Assembly (NCBI RefSeq): GCF_000374045.1
Contig: NZ_KB893327.1
Coordinates: 1 to 64,000, forward strand
From: Segetibacter koreensis DSM 18137
Lineage (GTDB): Bacteria > Bacteroidota > Bacteroidia > Chitinophagales > Chitinophagaceae
Direction: 5' to 3'
Length of the DNA stretch: 64,000 nt
The notes under the pieces were generated by a model, which had not been told where the DNA came from, ran no database searches, and saw nothing but the letters and a program-made list of their open reading frames with translations. Each line of letters opens with the position of its first letter. The first letter of the stretch is position 1. The position numbers were made by a program, and so were the translations under genes. Shown one piece after another: positions 34,676 through 43,679 of the stretch.

Positions 34676-37123
34676 TTGCCTATTAAATTTGGTTCCAGCC
34701 TTTTATTTTATCTATTGCTTACATCTGCAGTAACATTTGCACAAACCCCTGCAACTAATTCTGTAAGTGAACTTTTTACAAAATTTAGACAAATAAGTAA
34801 CGATAAAAACATTGTGCTCTTAAATACCAGGAACATTTACATAGCTGGGGAAAAAATATGGTTTACGACTTACATAGTAGACGCGAACAGCGGAAAACTT
34901 GATTTAACAACAAAAAATTTGTTTGCAGATCTTGTTAATGAACGGGATAGCACAATAGAGCAAGTTGTGTTGGATAATAAAAGTTTGCATACAAAGGGTG
35001 CTTTTAAGTTGCCTGCATCCATCCCAACAGGTTTTTATTGGATAAGATGTTATACGGCGAGGAATTTGGAACGTAACGGCGACGGCATTCTTCTTCATCC
35101 GGTATTTATTTTAAATAAACAACTCCACGATGAAAGCTCGTACGAAAAACAGTTTAAAAAACGATTGGAAAAGAACACTACTTCGGGTCCAAACATTCAC
35201 TTTTTCGCTGAAAGACTGACGGCTCTTCAGGGGATTATTTCAACGGGTGTAATTGAGATTAAAGATTCTTATCAAAATCCCTTGTCAGTAAAAGGTGAAC
35301 TTGTAAACAGTAAAGATTCTATAATCACCACCTTCAACACCAATAGCCTGGGACTTGCGCGCCTGACTTTTGTAAATGCTCCTGGAGAACCATACACCGC
35401 TGTTTTCCATTTAAATGGTCAAAACATTAAATATCAACTGCTAGATGTTGATAAAAAGGCTATTCAACTTTCTGTTGTTAATCAAACTGAAAAAACAGTA
35501 AAAGCTATTGTAACACTTGAAGACTCGGTACCGCCTAATACTCAAACTACTCTTTTAGCGGTACAGCGCGACAGCTTGTATTATGCAGCCGTTGGTACGG
35601 GCAACTTTGGGCTTACCATACCAATTGATCGTTTGCCTGGTGGCATTGCCCGGTTATTATTGTTTGATGAGAATAAAAACCTGGTGAGTGAACGAAAAAT
35701 ATACATACCTAAAGAAAATGTTTCAGTGGAAATTAAGCCCGACAAAGAGCAATATTCAAAAAGAGCACCTGTAAATCTTCATATTAAGGTTAGCGGACCA
35801 AACGGGAAGCCTGTTGCATCTGTAATAAACGTTGCAGTAGAGGATGCAGGGATTGCCCAAATTTCAGACAGCATCGACGCAAATACACCACCTCCTTTCG
35901 ATACATTTCTTCTCAATAACTGGCTGCACCGATACCATACAAAATATTCTGCTGATGATATCGATCTTTTGTTGGCAACAAGAAAAGCAAGTTTCCAGCA
36001 GCCGTCGGGCAAAAGTATAAATAGAGAAAGCCAGGATTACGACGATAACAAAAAGCTTAAAAACTTAATAGGGAAAATAGCAAATAGGAACAACAATGGT
36101 ATTAGTGATCGCATTGTTACGGCAATAGCAAGAAACTCCCGGGATTTTTTTATAGATGTTGATACAACAAAAAAAGATGGTTTATTTAATTTATCAATGC
36201 CGCAGGGGTTTGACAGTTTGCAACTTTCTTTACAGGTAGCTGATAAACACCAGGTGCCAACGGGAGACAGCATAAAAATAGAAACTTTTCAGTATCCAAA
36301 TTTTTCAACGCCATCCTCTCTAAAACAACAATTTATTGGTTATAGCAGGAACGCTCTCGCTTTATTACAAAAGTATCGTGTTGATACAGCAATGACTTTC
36401 CAGTGCAAAGGCTGGCTTGCACCGGTAACGGTAAAAACAATAAAAAAAGAAGAATTAAATTACGATGCATCAAAGCGTATAAACCCGGTTTCTCAAATTC
36501 TCACAAGCGACAAATTCAGGTATGGTGGTTATAATGCCCTTGGTAATGCGATCCTTTTGGTTCCGGGAGTATCGTTGTCATTTGGAGATATTTCCATCTT
36601 TGGACCAAGTAATGACCTTCGCGGAAACATTGGGCGTCCATTGATTATCGTGGATGGATCTGAAGTTTCGCTAACACACTCAGATAATCGAAGTGTGTTA
36701 GACTATTTAAACGCTTTAAATCCTGCCGATATAGATTTTATAGAAGTGCTGAGAGGCGCCGAAGCAAGCATTTATGGTATGCGGGGTGGAAGCGGTGTTA
36801 TCTCGATCAATACAAGGCATGGTGGTAAAACGGACTTCAGCAGAAGTAAATTACGGCTATTTAACCCGGTAACCTATCATGTTAGTCCAGATTTTGAAAT
36901 GCCCGACTATTCAAACAAGGAAGTGAAGAATACTTTAATTGCAGATCCACGTACAACCCTTTACTGGAAGGGAAATGTGCCAACAGATGCAAATGGAGCA
37001 GCGGATGTAAATTTTTATACAGGCGATAATGTTACAAATTATACAATTACAATAACTGGGTTAACAACAAAAGGAGACCTGATTTATAAACGTGTTATTA
37101 TTAGTAACACAGGAAAAAACTAA
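34676..37123 (+). CDS. Large exported protein with macroglobulin-like and TonB-plug domains
   Basis: An 815-residue protein starting at a TTG, chosen because it gives the signal peptide MPIKFGSSLLFYLLLTSAVTFAQ. The N-terminal two thirds have the extended beta pattern of MG2-type domains (YIAGEKIWFTTYIVDA, then IPTGFYWIRCYTARN). A TonB-dependent receptor plug follows near residues 620-715 (LLVPGVSLSFGD, RPLIIVDGSEV, IDFIEVLRGAEASIYGMRG, GVISINTRHGG). There is no barrel, so it cannot be a transporter itself. Such plug-carrying periplasmic proteins are common but poorly understood in Bacteroidota. A short C-terminal beta domain ends the protein. Confidence 0.8.
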   Translation: MPIKFGSSLLFYLLLTSAVTFAQTPATNSVSELFTKFRQISNDKNIVLLNTRNIYIAGEKIWFTTYIVDANSGKLDLTTKNLFADLVNERDSTIEQVVLDNKSLHTKGAFKLPASIPTGFYWIRCYTARNLERNGDGILLHPVFILNKQLHDESSYEKQFKKRLEKNTTSGPNIHFFAERLTALQGIISTGVIEIKDSYQNPLSVKGELVNSKDSIITTFNTNSLGLARLTFVNAPGEPYTAVFHLNGQNIKYQLLDVDKKAIQLSVVNQTEKTVKAIVTLEDSVPPNTQTTLLAVQRDSLYYAAVGTGNFGLTIPIDRLPGGIARLLLFDENKNLVSERKIYIPKENVSVEIKPDKEQYSKRAPVNLHIKVSGPNGKPVASVINVAVEDAGIAQISDSIDANTPPPFDTFLLNNWLHRYHTKYSADDIDLLLATRKASFQQPSGKSINRESQDYDDNKKLKNLIGKIANRNNNGISDRIVTAIARNSRDFFIDVDTTKKDGLFNLSMPQGFDSLQLSLQVADKHQVPTGDSIKIETFQYPNFSTPSSLKQQFIGYSRNALALLQKYRVDTAMTFQCKGWLAPVTVKTIKKEELNYDASKRINPVSQILTSDKFRYGGYNALGNAILLVPGVSLSFGDISIFGPSNDLRGNIGRPLIIVDGSEVSLTHSDNRSVLDYLNALNPADIDFIEVLRGAEASIYGMRGGSGVISINTRHGGKTDFSRSKLRLFNPVTYHVSPDFEMPDYSNKEVKNTLIADPRTTLYWKGNVPTDANGAADVNFYTGDNVTNYTITITGLTTKGDLIYKRVIISNTGKN

Positions 37124-37180
37124 AAAAATTTCTGCATATCTTTTTAGCAGTAAGATTTCGTAAATACTTCAAAATTGCTG

Positions 37181-37407
37181 CTAACTTCGAAGTATTATGA
37201 AAGTTGGCCATTCTAAGATATCATCACGGCTTACCCAAGTGCATGTATCAATTTTCTCAATAAATCCCCATGCGGAATGATCTCGCCAATTTTCTATCCT
37301 TTGAATGGTTCGCAAACTTAAACCGGAATTACCTGCTATTTCTTCTTGAGAAAACCTTTTCTTTTTCTCGATGTTTTAATGTTTGGAGCTAAATTCTCTT
37401 TGCCCAT
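37181..37407 (-). pseudogene. XRE-type helix-turn-helix regulator, frameshifted remnant
   Basis: From an ATG at 37407 the first 12 codons (MGKENLAPNIKT) lead into a frame with an early stop. The DNA-binding helix (FSQEEIAGNSGLSLRTIQRI) is in another frame, followed by ENWRDHSAWGFIEKI and a stop at 37181. One frameshift near 37380 accounts for this. The ending does not look like a normal XRE family tail. Confidence 0.6.
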
Positions 37408-37624
37408 AATAAAATGTTTTTAATACGAGACTAAACTATAAAACACACTTTTACAGTGCTACGTTACCTTTACGACATCTTTACGTCATAAGCGGCAATA
37501 TCAATTTAATGGAACAGACTTAGAGTGACATCATTATGTCAACTTTGCAAAGTCGGTATGGCATACAACGTCAAAGCATTGCTATCAGGTGTGGCGTTGG
37601 CAATATTCAATGTTGGCTGTAGTT

Positions 37625-37852
37625 GTTTGGCCAAATGCAAATGAAAATATAACCAGGGAACAGGCAGTAATTGCGTATACAAAAACAAACGCATTTGCCG
37701 AATTTAAAAAAAAGGACAAAGGGATGCTAAGAAAAGGAATGCTGGCAAACCTAGCCGTATTGTCACAGGATATATTTACTATACCGATTCAACAATTGCC
37801 TGCAACTACAAGTGTGCTAACGATGATTGATGGCAAGATTGTATACCGGTAA
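37625..37852 (+). pseudogene. Amidohydrolase, C-terminal fragment
   Basis: The last 70 residues of a metal-dependent amidohydrolase of the YtcJ type remain: ITREQAVIAYTKTNAFAEF, then KGMLRKGMLANLAVLSQDIF and a tail SVLTMIDGKIVYR. The catalytic barrel with its histidines is entirely missing upstream, and no start of the gene is visible. Confidence 0.7.
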
Positions 37853-38388
37853 GTTACTAGGGCAGAGAGATCATCAGCATTACTATTCACGACTTTGCTG
37901 CTGCTATGCGCAGGTTCTCTTTTTTAAGAAGGCAAGGTTCAATACAAGATTTTTTGTCATCCTTGAGCTTGCTCATTACGAAAACAAATGTTTACGAGAC
38001 CAGAAAAACTAGTTTCTTTCGCTGGTACTAAGACAATATAAATGATAGGTTTATCAAAAGTATTACTATAAGAGCTACGAGTGATATTGGTAACGACTCA
38101 GAACGGCGCACTTTATAGAACAATTCCGATATTCAACTTAAGTGCTGTTGCATTTCCGGTAGCCACTTCCATTCCTGTCGTCTCAATCCATACACTAGCC
38201 GCTTATCCTACCTGATGCGGCTTCGGGGAGATACAAAGAAAGTCGAAATGCGGCGTTCATAATGACCATAGGTGCAGTAAAACGTAAGTCTATCATCAAG
38301 ATAGAAATCTCTTGTATCCCAACAACACGACCTACAAGATAGACTTAAATAGAAATTGGTGCAAGAGTTCTTAAACGGAAGATGTAAC
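37853..38388. other. Intergenic, no gene seen
   Basis: Short ORFs here lack any recognisable feature. The region separates the amidohydrolase fragment from the copper-type promoter block at 38389. Confidence 0.35.
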
Positions 38389-38454
38389 CTCAAAATCTTG
38401 CAAATCTTATCAATAATTGTGTAACAGAAAAGGGTGGCTATGAATCTACTTTTG
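38389..38454 (+). promoter_or_regulatory. Copper-type operator block and promoter (copy A)
   Basis: A 38-nt block (38389-38426; core CAAATCTTATCAATAATTG and final GTAACA) is followed, exactly 21 nt later, by the -7 box TACTTTTG (38447-38454). The same block at the same distance occurs before the HMA protein (41727-41792) and the multicopper oxidase (43950-44015). It precedes a cysteine-rich metallothionein-like gene. Confidence 0.75.
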
Positions 38455-38478
38455 AGTTATAAATCAAAATAAAAAATT

Positions 38479-38592
38479 ATGATAAAGTTTATGGGCTTAA
38501 CAAGCCACATCCAGACAAGTAAGACCTGTGGTAATCCGAACTGTACATGTGAAGTATGTACATGTGGAAGCTGCTCGTGCGGTAAAGGTTAA
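38479..38592 (+). CDS. Metallothionein-like cysteine-rich mini-protein
   Basis: 37 residues with seven cysteines, six of them in three CxC pairs (CTCEVCTCGSCSCG, residues 22-35). The dense CxC pattern is the mark of a soft-metal ligand such as copper, zinc or cadmium. It starts 24 bases after the -7 box of operator copy A and ends before an intrinsic terminator, so it is a monocistronic gene. Unlike the two cysteine leader ORFs at 17951 and 26513, it is not followed by an operon and its cysteines are spaced, not contiguous. Metal binding is inferred from composition and from the shared operator with copper genes. Confidence 0.65.
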   Translation: MIKFMGLTSHIQTSKTCGNPNCTCEVCTCGSCSCGKG

Positions 38593-38656
38593 TGATAACC
38601 CGGCAGTATTGACGTAACTATTGGAAGGGTAACGCAAATGAACCCAAAACGTTCTA

Positions 38657-38690
38657 AAATAAGGTGCACTAACAATGCGCCTTATTTTTT
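38657..38690 (+). terminator. Intrinsic terminator of the metallothionein-like gene
   Basis: An 11-bp stem (AAATAAGGTGC facing GCGCCTTATTT, one G-T pair) with a 9-base loop, followed by a T-run to 38690. It closes the short transcript. Confidence 0.8.
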
Positions 38691-38740
38691 AACGTGATAA
38701 AGCTGCTTCAATCAGTTCTAAAAACCCCACCAAACGTATT

Positions 38741-38798
38741 TGTCCGTTTCTGACACACTATCGTCCTAAAAAACATTTTAATCAGTAACAACTTTACA
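38741..38798 (+). promoter_or_regulatory. DJ-1/AraC-type operator and promoter (copy D)
   Basis: TGTCCGTTTCTGACA at 38741 is followed 22 nt after its start by a second GTCC (38763), and 51 nt after its start by CTTTACA (38792). Identical geometry occurs at 40117 and 43259. The 22-nt spacing of GTCC half-sites fits an AraC-type dimer site. It precedes the membrane-anchored DJ-1 gene. Confidence 0.7.
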
Positions 38799-38822
38799 TC
38801 ACCAAAACAAACAATTAAGATT

Positions 38823-40004
38823 ATGAAAAAGATTAAAAAAGTACTTTTGACCCTATTTACAGTATTCGTAGTTATTAGTGTAGTTCTCTACTTTGCTCTT
38901 CCGCAAGTCTTTTCGCAAAAATTAAAAGTCTATAAAGGCAGTGACTTATCAGGGTCAAAGCCTGCCTTTGACAGCGCAAAAAAGACAGTTATCATCATTG
39001 CAGATAATGATGGTACAGAAATGTTTGACCTCATGGCTCCCTTTTATTTGTTTAATGCTACTAAAAAAGCCAACGTGTATGTAGTGTCGGAGAAAAAAGC
39101 GCCCATCCTCTTGGTAAACAGCCTTTTCATTCTTCCTCATTACTCTTTTTCAGAAATAGATTCACTGCACATCACTCCCGACGTCATTGTTATTCCAAAT
39201 GTGACTGTGCATCTAATGACCCCTCCAAAATCATCTACTGTAAATTGGATTAAGCGGCATTATACCGGCAGTAATATAATCCTCTCTATCTGCGATGGAT
39301 CAGCAACAGCGGCGGCCACAGGATTATACGATGGCAAACCAATAACTACCCATGCTACTGACTATAAAACACTGCAAAAACTATTTCCCAAAGCCGGTTG
39401 GGTGCGAAATATAAGTGTTACCCAAAGCGGAAATTTATTTAGTACCGCCGGAGTTTCCAATGCTACTGAAGGAAGCCTTACGGTAATCAAGAGGGTGTTT
39501 GGAGAACAAACAATGCAGTCTGTGCTTTATGAAGTAGCATATCCTCATGCCGATATTAAGGTTGAGCACCAAAGCTTGGCTGTTAACAAAGGTGCGGTTA
39601 TAAAAATAGTATCAAAGATGTTATTTAGAAAAAACTACAGACTTGGTGTGTTACTTTCGGATAGCTTGAATGAGTTTCAATTAGCGAGTGTCCTGGATAC
39701 CTACATGCGAACTTTCCCAAAATCTATAAACTCCTATTCCGTAGGTGGAAAAAACATAACATCAAAGTATGGATTAACCCTTTATCCAACAGGAGATTTA
39801 GACAAAGACCAAGTAAATGAAGTTCATGTGCTAGATCCAAAATCATTTAATACGTCAGAACAAAATCTTTTTATAAACGCAAGCATAGTAAAATACGGTG
39901 CAGAGCGAAAGCTATATCCAATAGAAACTTGTCTTGAACGTATTGCAACTATGTATGGAACTAATTTCAAGAACTGTGTCAAGTTGACCCTGGACTATAA
40001 TTAA
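38823..40004 (+). CDS. DJ-1/PfpI-family protein with N-terminal membrane anchor
   Basis: A 393-residue protein. Residues 6-27 form a transmembrane anchor (VLLTLFTVFVVISVVLYFAL). A DJ-1-like domain follows: VIIIADNDGTEMFDLMAPFYLF, then the nucleophile elbow in LSICDGSATAAATGLYDG (Cys near residue 158) and TTHATDYKTL. It is the domain arrangement of the sensory half of GlxA regulators without the DNA-binding part. The C-terminal 150 residues are less familiar and may be a second, degenerate DJ-1-like domain. It shares operator code D/E/F with the operon encoding the GlxA-type regulator at 40593. Enzymatic activity is unknown. Confidence 0.82.
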   Translation: MKKIKKVLLTLFTVFVVISVVLYFALPQVFSQKLKVYKGSDLSGSKPAFDSAKKTVIIIADNDGTEMFDLMAPFYLFNATKKANVYVVSEKKAPILLVNSLFILPHYSFSEIDSLHITPDVIVIPNVTVHLMTPPKSSTVNWIKRHYTGSNIILSICDGSATAAATGLYDGKPITTHATDYKTLQKLFPKAGWVRNISVTQSGNLFSTAGVSNATEGSLTVIKRVFGEQTMQSVLYEVAYPHADIKVEHQSLAVNKGAVIKIVSKMLFRKNYRLGVLLSDSLNEFQLASVLDTYMRTFPKSINSYSVGGKNITSKYGLTLYPTGDLDKDQVNEVHVLDPKSFNTSEQNLFINASIVKYGAERKLYPIETCLERIATMYGTNFKNCVKLTLDYN

Positions 40005-40116
40005 TTTATTTGTATCTCTTCAGGCTCTCAGTTGATTTGCTTTTGAGCGTTTACTTTTTCTTGTTTTTAGAAGTCCAAACAATTCCCAAGCGCAATTAAT
40101 AAACGCTCTTAGCCGA

Positions 40117-40174
40117 TGTCCGTTTTTGACATCTAACTGTCCTTTAAAACCTTCTTTTACACTTTAACTTTACA
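40117..40174 (+). promoter_or_regulatory. DJ-1/AraC-type operator and promoter (copy E)
   Basis: TGTCCGTTTTTGACA at 40117, second GTCC at 40139, CTTTACA at 40168. The distances are 22 and 51, as in copies D and F. It precedes the operon encoding the AraC-type regulator itself, which predicts autoregulation. Confidence 0.7.
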
Positions 40175-40202
40175 CTATTATAAATCTATTAAAATAATAA
40201 AA

Positions 40203-40562
40203 ATGAAAAAATCAATTTACATAGGGCTGTTTTTATTCTTGTCCTACTCCTCATTCGGCCAGGCCGACACCTCAAAAATTGAACAGTATTGTCAGGTTAT
40301 CGCAACTCCCAGGCTTTTAAGCAACAAGGTCACTATCGACATCGACTTTGGCGAAGAGAAAAGTTTTTGGAGAGACACCAGGCTTAAAACCTATGATGGC
40401 AGATTAAAGAAATTCAATACGATTATTGACGCTTTGAACTTTATGGGCAAGGAGGGATGGCTTTTTATTAACGCATACCCTGTTAGAGATAATCAAACTG
40501 AAATATATCATTTCGCGTTTAGAAAGTTATTTTCAAAATCAGAAATTGAAGGACTTAGATAA
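40203..40562 (+). CDS. Small secreted protein, unknown function
   Basis: 119 residues with a signal peptide MKKSIYIGLFLFLSYSSFGQ. The mature part has the pattern YCQVIATPRLLSNKVTIDID, then FNTIIDALNFMGKEGWLFIN and a C-terminal YHFAFRKLF. It looks like a small alpha/beta domain; proteins of this type are common in Bacteroidota but have no assigned role. It is the first gene after operator E, and the GlxA-type regulator follows 30 bases later in the same operon. Confidence 0.7.
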   Translation: MKKSIYIGLFLFLSYSSFGQADTSKIEQYCQVIATPRLLSNKVTIDIDFGEEKSFWRDTRLKTYDGRLKKFNTIIDALNFMGKEGWLFINAYPVRDNQTEIYHFAFRKLFSKSEIEGLR

Positions 40563-40592
40563 ACTACTATTTACCCATACCAACCTTCAGCG

Positions 40593-41507
40593 ATGATAAC
40601 ATTAGCATTCATAATACCGCCAAACGTTGAACTTCTTGATCTTGCAGGACCAGTGCAGGTATTTACAGAAGCTAAGTCGTATGGACTTGATGCCGAAATA
40701 AAGTTTTACACCTACAGCGACGAACCAACATCTACATCAGGACTGGGATTTGATAAAACCCGGGATTATAAACATGCGCAGCTAAAGGAGGGAGACTATG
40801 TTTTTATACCAGGGATGAATTGGGAGTACGTTAATAGTATTTCTTTCAGAGCAGAACGGCTATTCTTTAAATGGCTAAGGGAGTGTTCGGAAAAGGGAAT
40901 AACAGTTTGTTCCATTTGCAACGGTGCTTTTGCTCTGGGTGAAGCCGGCTTGTTGAAGAACACAGAATGTACCACTCATTGGAAAAGAGTGAAAGCCTTA
41001 CAACAACAATTCCCTGACGCCAAGGTAGTTGCTGATATTTTATATATAAAAAGCAATAACGTTTATACAAGTGCGGGCATTAGTGCCGGAATTGATTTGG
41101 CGTTAGGTATCCTTGAAAATATTAAAGGACCTCTTTTTACCCATAAGGTTGCAAGGGAACTGGTTGTTTATCATAGGCGCAGTGGAAGGCATAAGCAGCA
41201 GAGCATCTATTTAGATTATAGAAATCACATTAATCCGCAAATACACCAGGTGCAGGATTATCTTATTGACAACCTATCCAAAGAAAACACCATAGAAGAT
41301 CTTGCTGCAATGGTTGGTATGAGCGCCAGAAATCTTAGCAGGGTTTTCAAAGAAACGACTGGCTCTACGGTGTTAGAATACCATACACAATTACGCAAGG
41401 AGTTCGCCAATACAATGCTAAATAATCCCGAATATACCATTGAATACATTGCTTCAAAGTGCGGATTTAAAACAGAAAGGCAATTACATAGAATTTTGAA
41501 AAAATAA
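40593..41507 (+). CDS. GlxA-type AraC-family regulator with DJ-1/PfpI domain
   Basis: 304 residues. The N-terminal DJ-1 domain (residues 1-190) begins MITLAFIIPPNVELLDLAGP and has the nucleophile elbow SICNGAFALGEAGLL (Cys near residue 109) and THWKRVKALQQ. The C-terminal AraC pair of helix-turn-helix motifs begins VQDYLIDNLSKENTIEDLAA, with MSARNLSRVFKETTGSTV and IEYIASKCGFKTERQLHRI. The DJ-1 domain senses small molecules in this family. Operator copies D, E and F have the half-site spacing expected for such a regulator, and E lies upstream of its own operon. Confidence 0.9.
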   Translation: MITLAFIIPPNVELLDLAGPVQVFTEAKSYGLDAEIKFYTYSDEPTSTSGLGFDKTRDYKHAQLKEGDYVFIPGMNWEYVNSISFRAERLFFKWLRECSEKGITVCSICNGAFALGEAGLLKNTECTTHWKRVKALQQQFPDAKVVADILYIKSNNVYTSAGISAGIDLALGILENIKGPLFTHKVARELVVYHRRSGRHKQQSIYLDYRNHINPQIHQVQDYLIDNLSKENTIEDLAAMVGMSARNLSRVFKETTGSTVLEYHTQLRKEFANTMLNNPEYTIEYIASKCGFKTERQLHRILKK

Positions 41508-41726
41508 CAAGTACAAATCGAGAGCTTCAACTAAAAATCGTCCTCGCATTCCTTTACCGTCAACAGCTTAACTCATAATGAGAATAGGAATATTTTGTTC
41601 TCATTTCGCTTAACCTATGTGTTCTTACAGTATTAGCCCTGATTGTTCGAATTGTGGCTGCAATAACCTTTGACCAACTCTGCAGCTTTCTCTTACCATT
41701 TGTTATTGGAGATGAAGAAATACAAT

Positions 41727-41792
41727 CTCAAAATTTTGTAAATCATATCTGTAATTCTGTAACAGGGAGCGCAGGTCGTAAAAGTAGCTTTA
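41727..41792 (+). promoter_or_regulatory. Copper-type operator block and promoter (copy B)
   Basis: The 38-nt block at 41727-41764 matches copy A at 32 of 38 positions, and the -7-like box TAGCTTTA starts 21 nt after it (41785). It precedes the HMA-domain gene. Confidence 0.75.
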
Positions 41793-41829
41793 CATCACAT
41801 TAATTATAAACGATAAATCAAAACGAAAA

Positions 41830-42312
41830 ATGAAAACGATTTTTTTATTTATTGCCATTGTGCTTTCAGTAGCAACAAAAGCACAGGTTAGCAAAGTCTC
41901 TTTACAGGCAAGTGGATTAACCTGTAGCATGTGCAGTAATTCTATAAACAAGGCTTTAAAGACACTTGATTTTGTTGACAAGGTTGATGCCGACATTAGG
42001 ACCTATACTTTTGAGATATCATTTAAACCAAACAGCAATGTCGATTTTGATAAGATAAAATCGAAGGTGGAGAAGGCCGGCTTTAGTGTCTCAAGTTTTG
42101 TTGCTACTATTCTTTTCAACAACGTGCAGGTGAGGAATAATAATCCAGTAACAATTGGAGACAAAACTTTCCTTTTTGTAAAAGTGAAAGATCAGTTATT
42201 GAATGGCCTAAAACAAGTCAAGGTATTAGACAAAGGTTTTGTATCTCAAAAAGAAAATAAAGTTTATTCTTTTTCTGCCTTATCTCCACAAACTTTTCAC
42301 GCAACCATTTAA
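41830..42312 (+). CDS. Exported heavy-metal-associated (HMA) domain protein
   Basis: A 160-residue protein with signal peptide MKTIFLFIAIVLSVATKAQ and an HMA fold. The copper site is the CxxC of SGLTCSMCSNSINKAL (residues about 37-40), and KIKSKVEKAGFSVSSF forms the second half of the domain. A C-terminal extension of about 70 residues is beta-rich and unfamiliar. It starts after operator copy B and is followed closely by an outer-membrane-type protein, a pairing often seen in copper handling of Bacteroidota. It presumably captures copper(I) in the periplasm. Confidence 0.83.
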   Translation: MKTIFLFIAIVLSVATKAQVSKVSLQASGLTCSMCSNSINKALKTLDFVDKVDADIRTYTFEISFKPNSNVDFDKIKSKVEKAGFSVSSFVATILFNNVQVRNNNPVTIGDKTFLFVKVKDQLLNGLKQVKVLDKGFVSQKENKVYSFSALSPQTFHATI

Positions 42313-42337
42313 TCCCCCACCTTTGAAATTAGTTAAT

Positions 42338-43147
42338 ATGAAATTACAATTCTTATTAGTTGCGGTGATACTTTCATTATCAGGTTACGACCAGGAACTA
42401 TATTCAGCAACTGAACCCGCCAGTAACATGTCTGCACGAAGTATCGGCTTCAGAGTAGATAATTCTATCATGGATGAAATAACTTCCTCCAAAGTGAACT
42501 ATCACCTTATACCTCAAATAAGGTTAGGTGTGTCAAAAAAACTAATGATAGAGGCAGGTGCTTTTTTTAGCAATCGTACTGAAAAGCTGAGGGCAGAAGG
42601 TGGAAGTTTTTACGCCAAGTATAGGTTTTTAAGTAACGATGCTATGCAAAGACATTTTCGTATGGCTGCCTTTGCCAGAATAAGTTATAACAACAGCGAC
42701 ATTCACCAGGAAGAGATTAATATGTATGGACATAACAGTGGCTTTGAAACTGGTGTGGTTGCAACTCAATTGCTTCGCAAGGTAGCTATGTCGTCTTCAG
42801 TGTCCTTTCTAAAGGCAAGGGATAATGGGAATAACAATAAGTTTATTTACGGTTCTACAAACAGCAAGGCGGTCAACTATACATTTTCAATTGGAAAATT
42901 AATGCTGCCGAAAGAGTATAAAGATTACAGGCAAACCAATGTTAACCTGATGGTAGAGTTTTTAAACCAGGTGAATATAGGTTCAGGAAATTACTATATG
43001 GATGTAGCTCCTTCCGTACAAATGATATTTAATAGTCAAAGCAGGGTAGATATAGGCTACAGAAAAGAACTAAGCAGTACTTTATTAAGAACTGCACCAA
43101 ACGGTTTCTTTATCAGATTGGAACACAACTTCTTCAACGCCTTTTAA
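42338..43147 (+). CDS. Putative outer-membrane beta-barrel protein linked to metal handling
   Basis: With the ATG at 42338 the product has 269 residues and a signal-like start MKLQFLLVAVILSLSG. The frame stays open for 33 codons further upstream, overlapping the HMA gene, but the later start is preferred. The rest is a series of amphipathic strands (VNYHLIPQIRLGVSKKLMIE, FYAKYRFL and similar), ending GFFIRLEHNFFNAF with a C-terminal aromatic residue as in barrel proteins. It follows the HMA gene by 25 bases. A decayed second copy of its 3-prime end lies at 43680-43803. Confidence 0.65.
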   Translation: MKLQFLLVAVILSLSGYDQELYSATEPASNMSARSIGFRVDNSIMDEITSSKVNYHLIPQIRLGVSKKLMIEAGAFFSNRTEKLRAEGGSFYAKYRFLSNDAMQRHFRMAAFARISYNNSDIHQEEINMYGHNSGFETGVVATQLLRKVAMSSSVSFLKARDNGNNNKFIYGSTNSKAVNYTFSIGKLMLPKEYKDYRQTNVNLMVEFLNQVNIGSGNYYMDVAPSVQMIFNSQSRVDIGYRKELSSTLLRTAPNGFFIRLEHNFFNAF

Positions 43148-43258
43148 GTAATAGCGTGTAAAAGACGCAGAAAAGCCATGCACAAATTTAAAGGTGTAAG
43201 CTTCTGTTCATGTTGCCGCACTTGAATGCAATGACGGCAAAATTACAGTAATTCATTT

Positions 43259-43316
43259 TGTCCTTATTTGACACAGTATCGTCCTAAAAACCATTTCCAT
43301 TTATCGCATCTTTACA
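43259..43316 (+). promoter_or_regulatory. Orphan DJ-1/AraC-type operator (copy F)
   Basis: TGTCCTTATTTGACA at 43259, second GTCC at 43281, CTTTACA at 43310. The spacing is the same (22 and 51) as in copies D and E. The ORF that follows (ATG at 43336) ends after eight codons, so this operator has lost its gene. Confidence 0.7.
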
Positions 43317-43542
43317 TCCTAATAAAAACATAAATATGTTAGAAACCAAAGAAAAGAGTTAACGACCTTTCCATGTTTCTATTGGGTTATGATTTTTATT
43401 GACCGCCTTTGATCAACCTATCGCAAAACACCAACCATCACTTTTTTTCATTTACTTATAATTATTGGTTATGCTTAATGCATTTATCAGGCTATGCCTA
43501 AAGTGTCCTTTATTGCCTTTAATATTGTCGTCTTTAAGTGCA

Positions 43543-43644
43543 ATGAGAAAGGTTTTTGCAATTATTTTTCTCTTGATATTTTCTTCTTGTTCAAGGAAAA
43601 TAATTAACCCCAGCGAATATGCCCTCTCAGCACGCCGTATATAA
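43543..43644 (+). CDS. Possible tiny lipoprotein, 33 residues
   Basis: ATG at 43543 gives MRKVFAIIFLLIFSSCSRK, a textbook lipoprotein signal with lipobox cysteine at residue 16, but only 17 residues follow before the stop. It may be a real small lipoprotein or the surviving start of a deleted gene; it lies between orphan operator F and the barrel-protein remnant. Confidence 0.35.
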   Translation: MRKVFAIIFLLIFSSCSRKIINPSEYALSARRI

Positions 43645-43679
43645 TTTTGAAAGACTATATTCTGTTCTCGATCTCAGAA

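Noticed and set aside
38208-38393. A 61-codon minus-strand ORF upstream of the metallothionein-like gene
   Set aside because: It overlaps the operator block and has no family resemblance.
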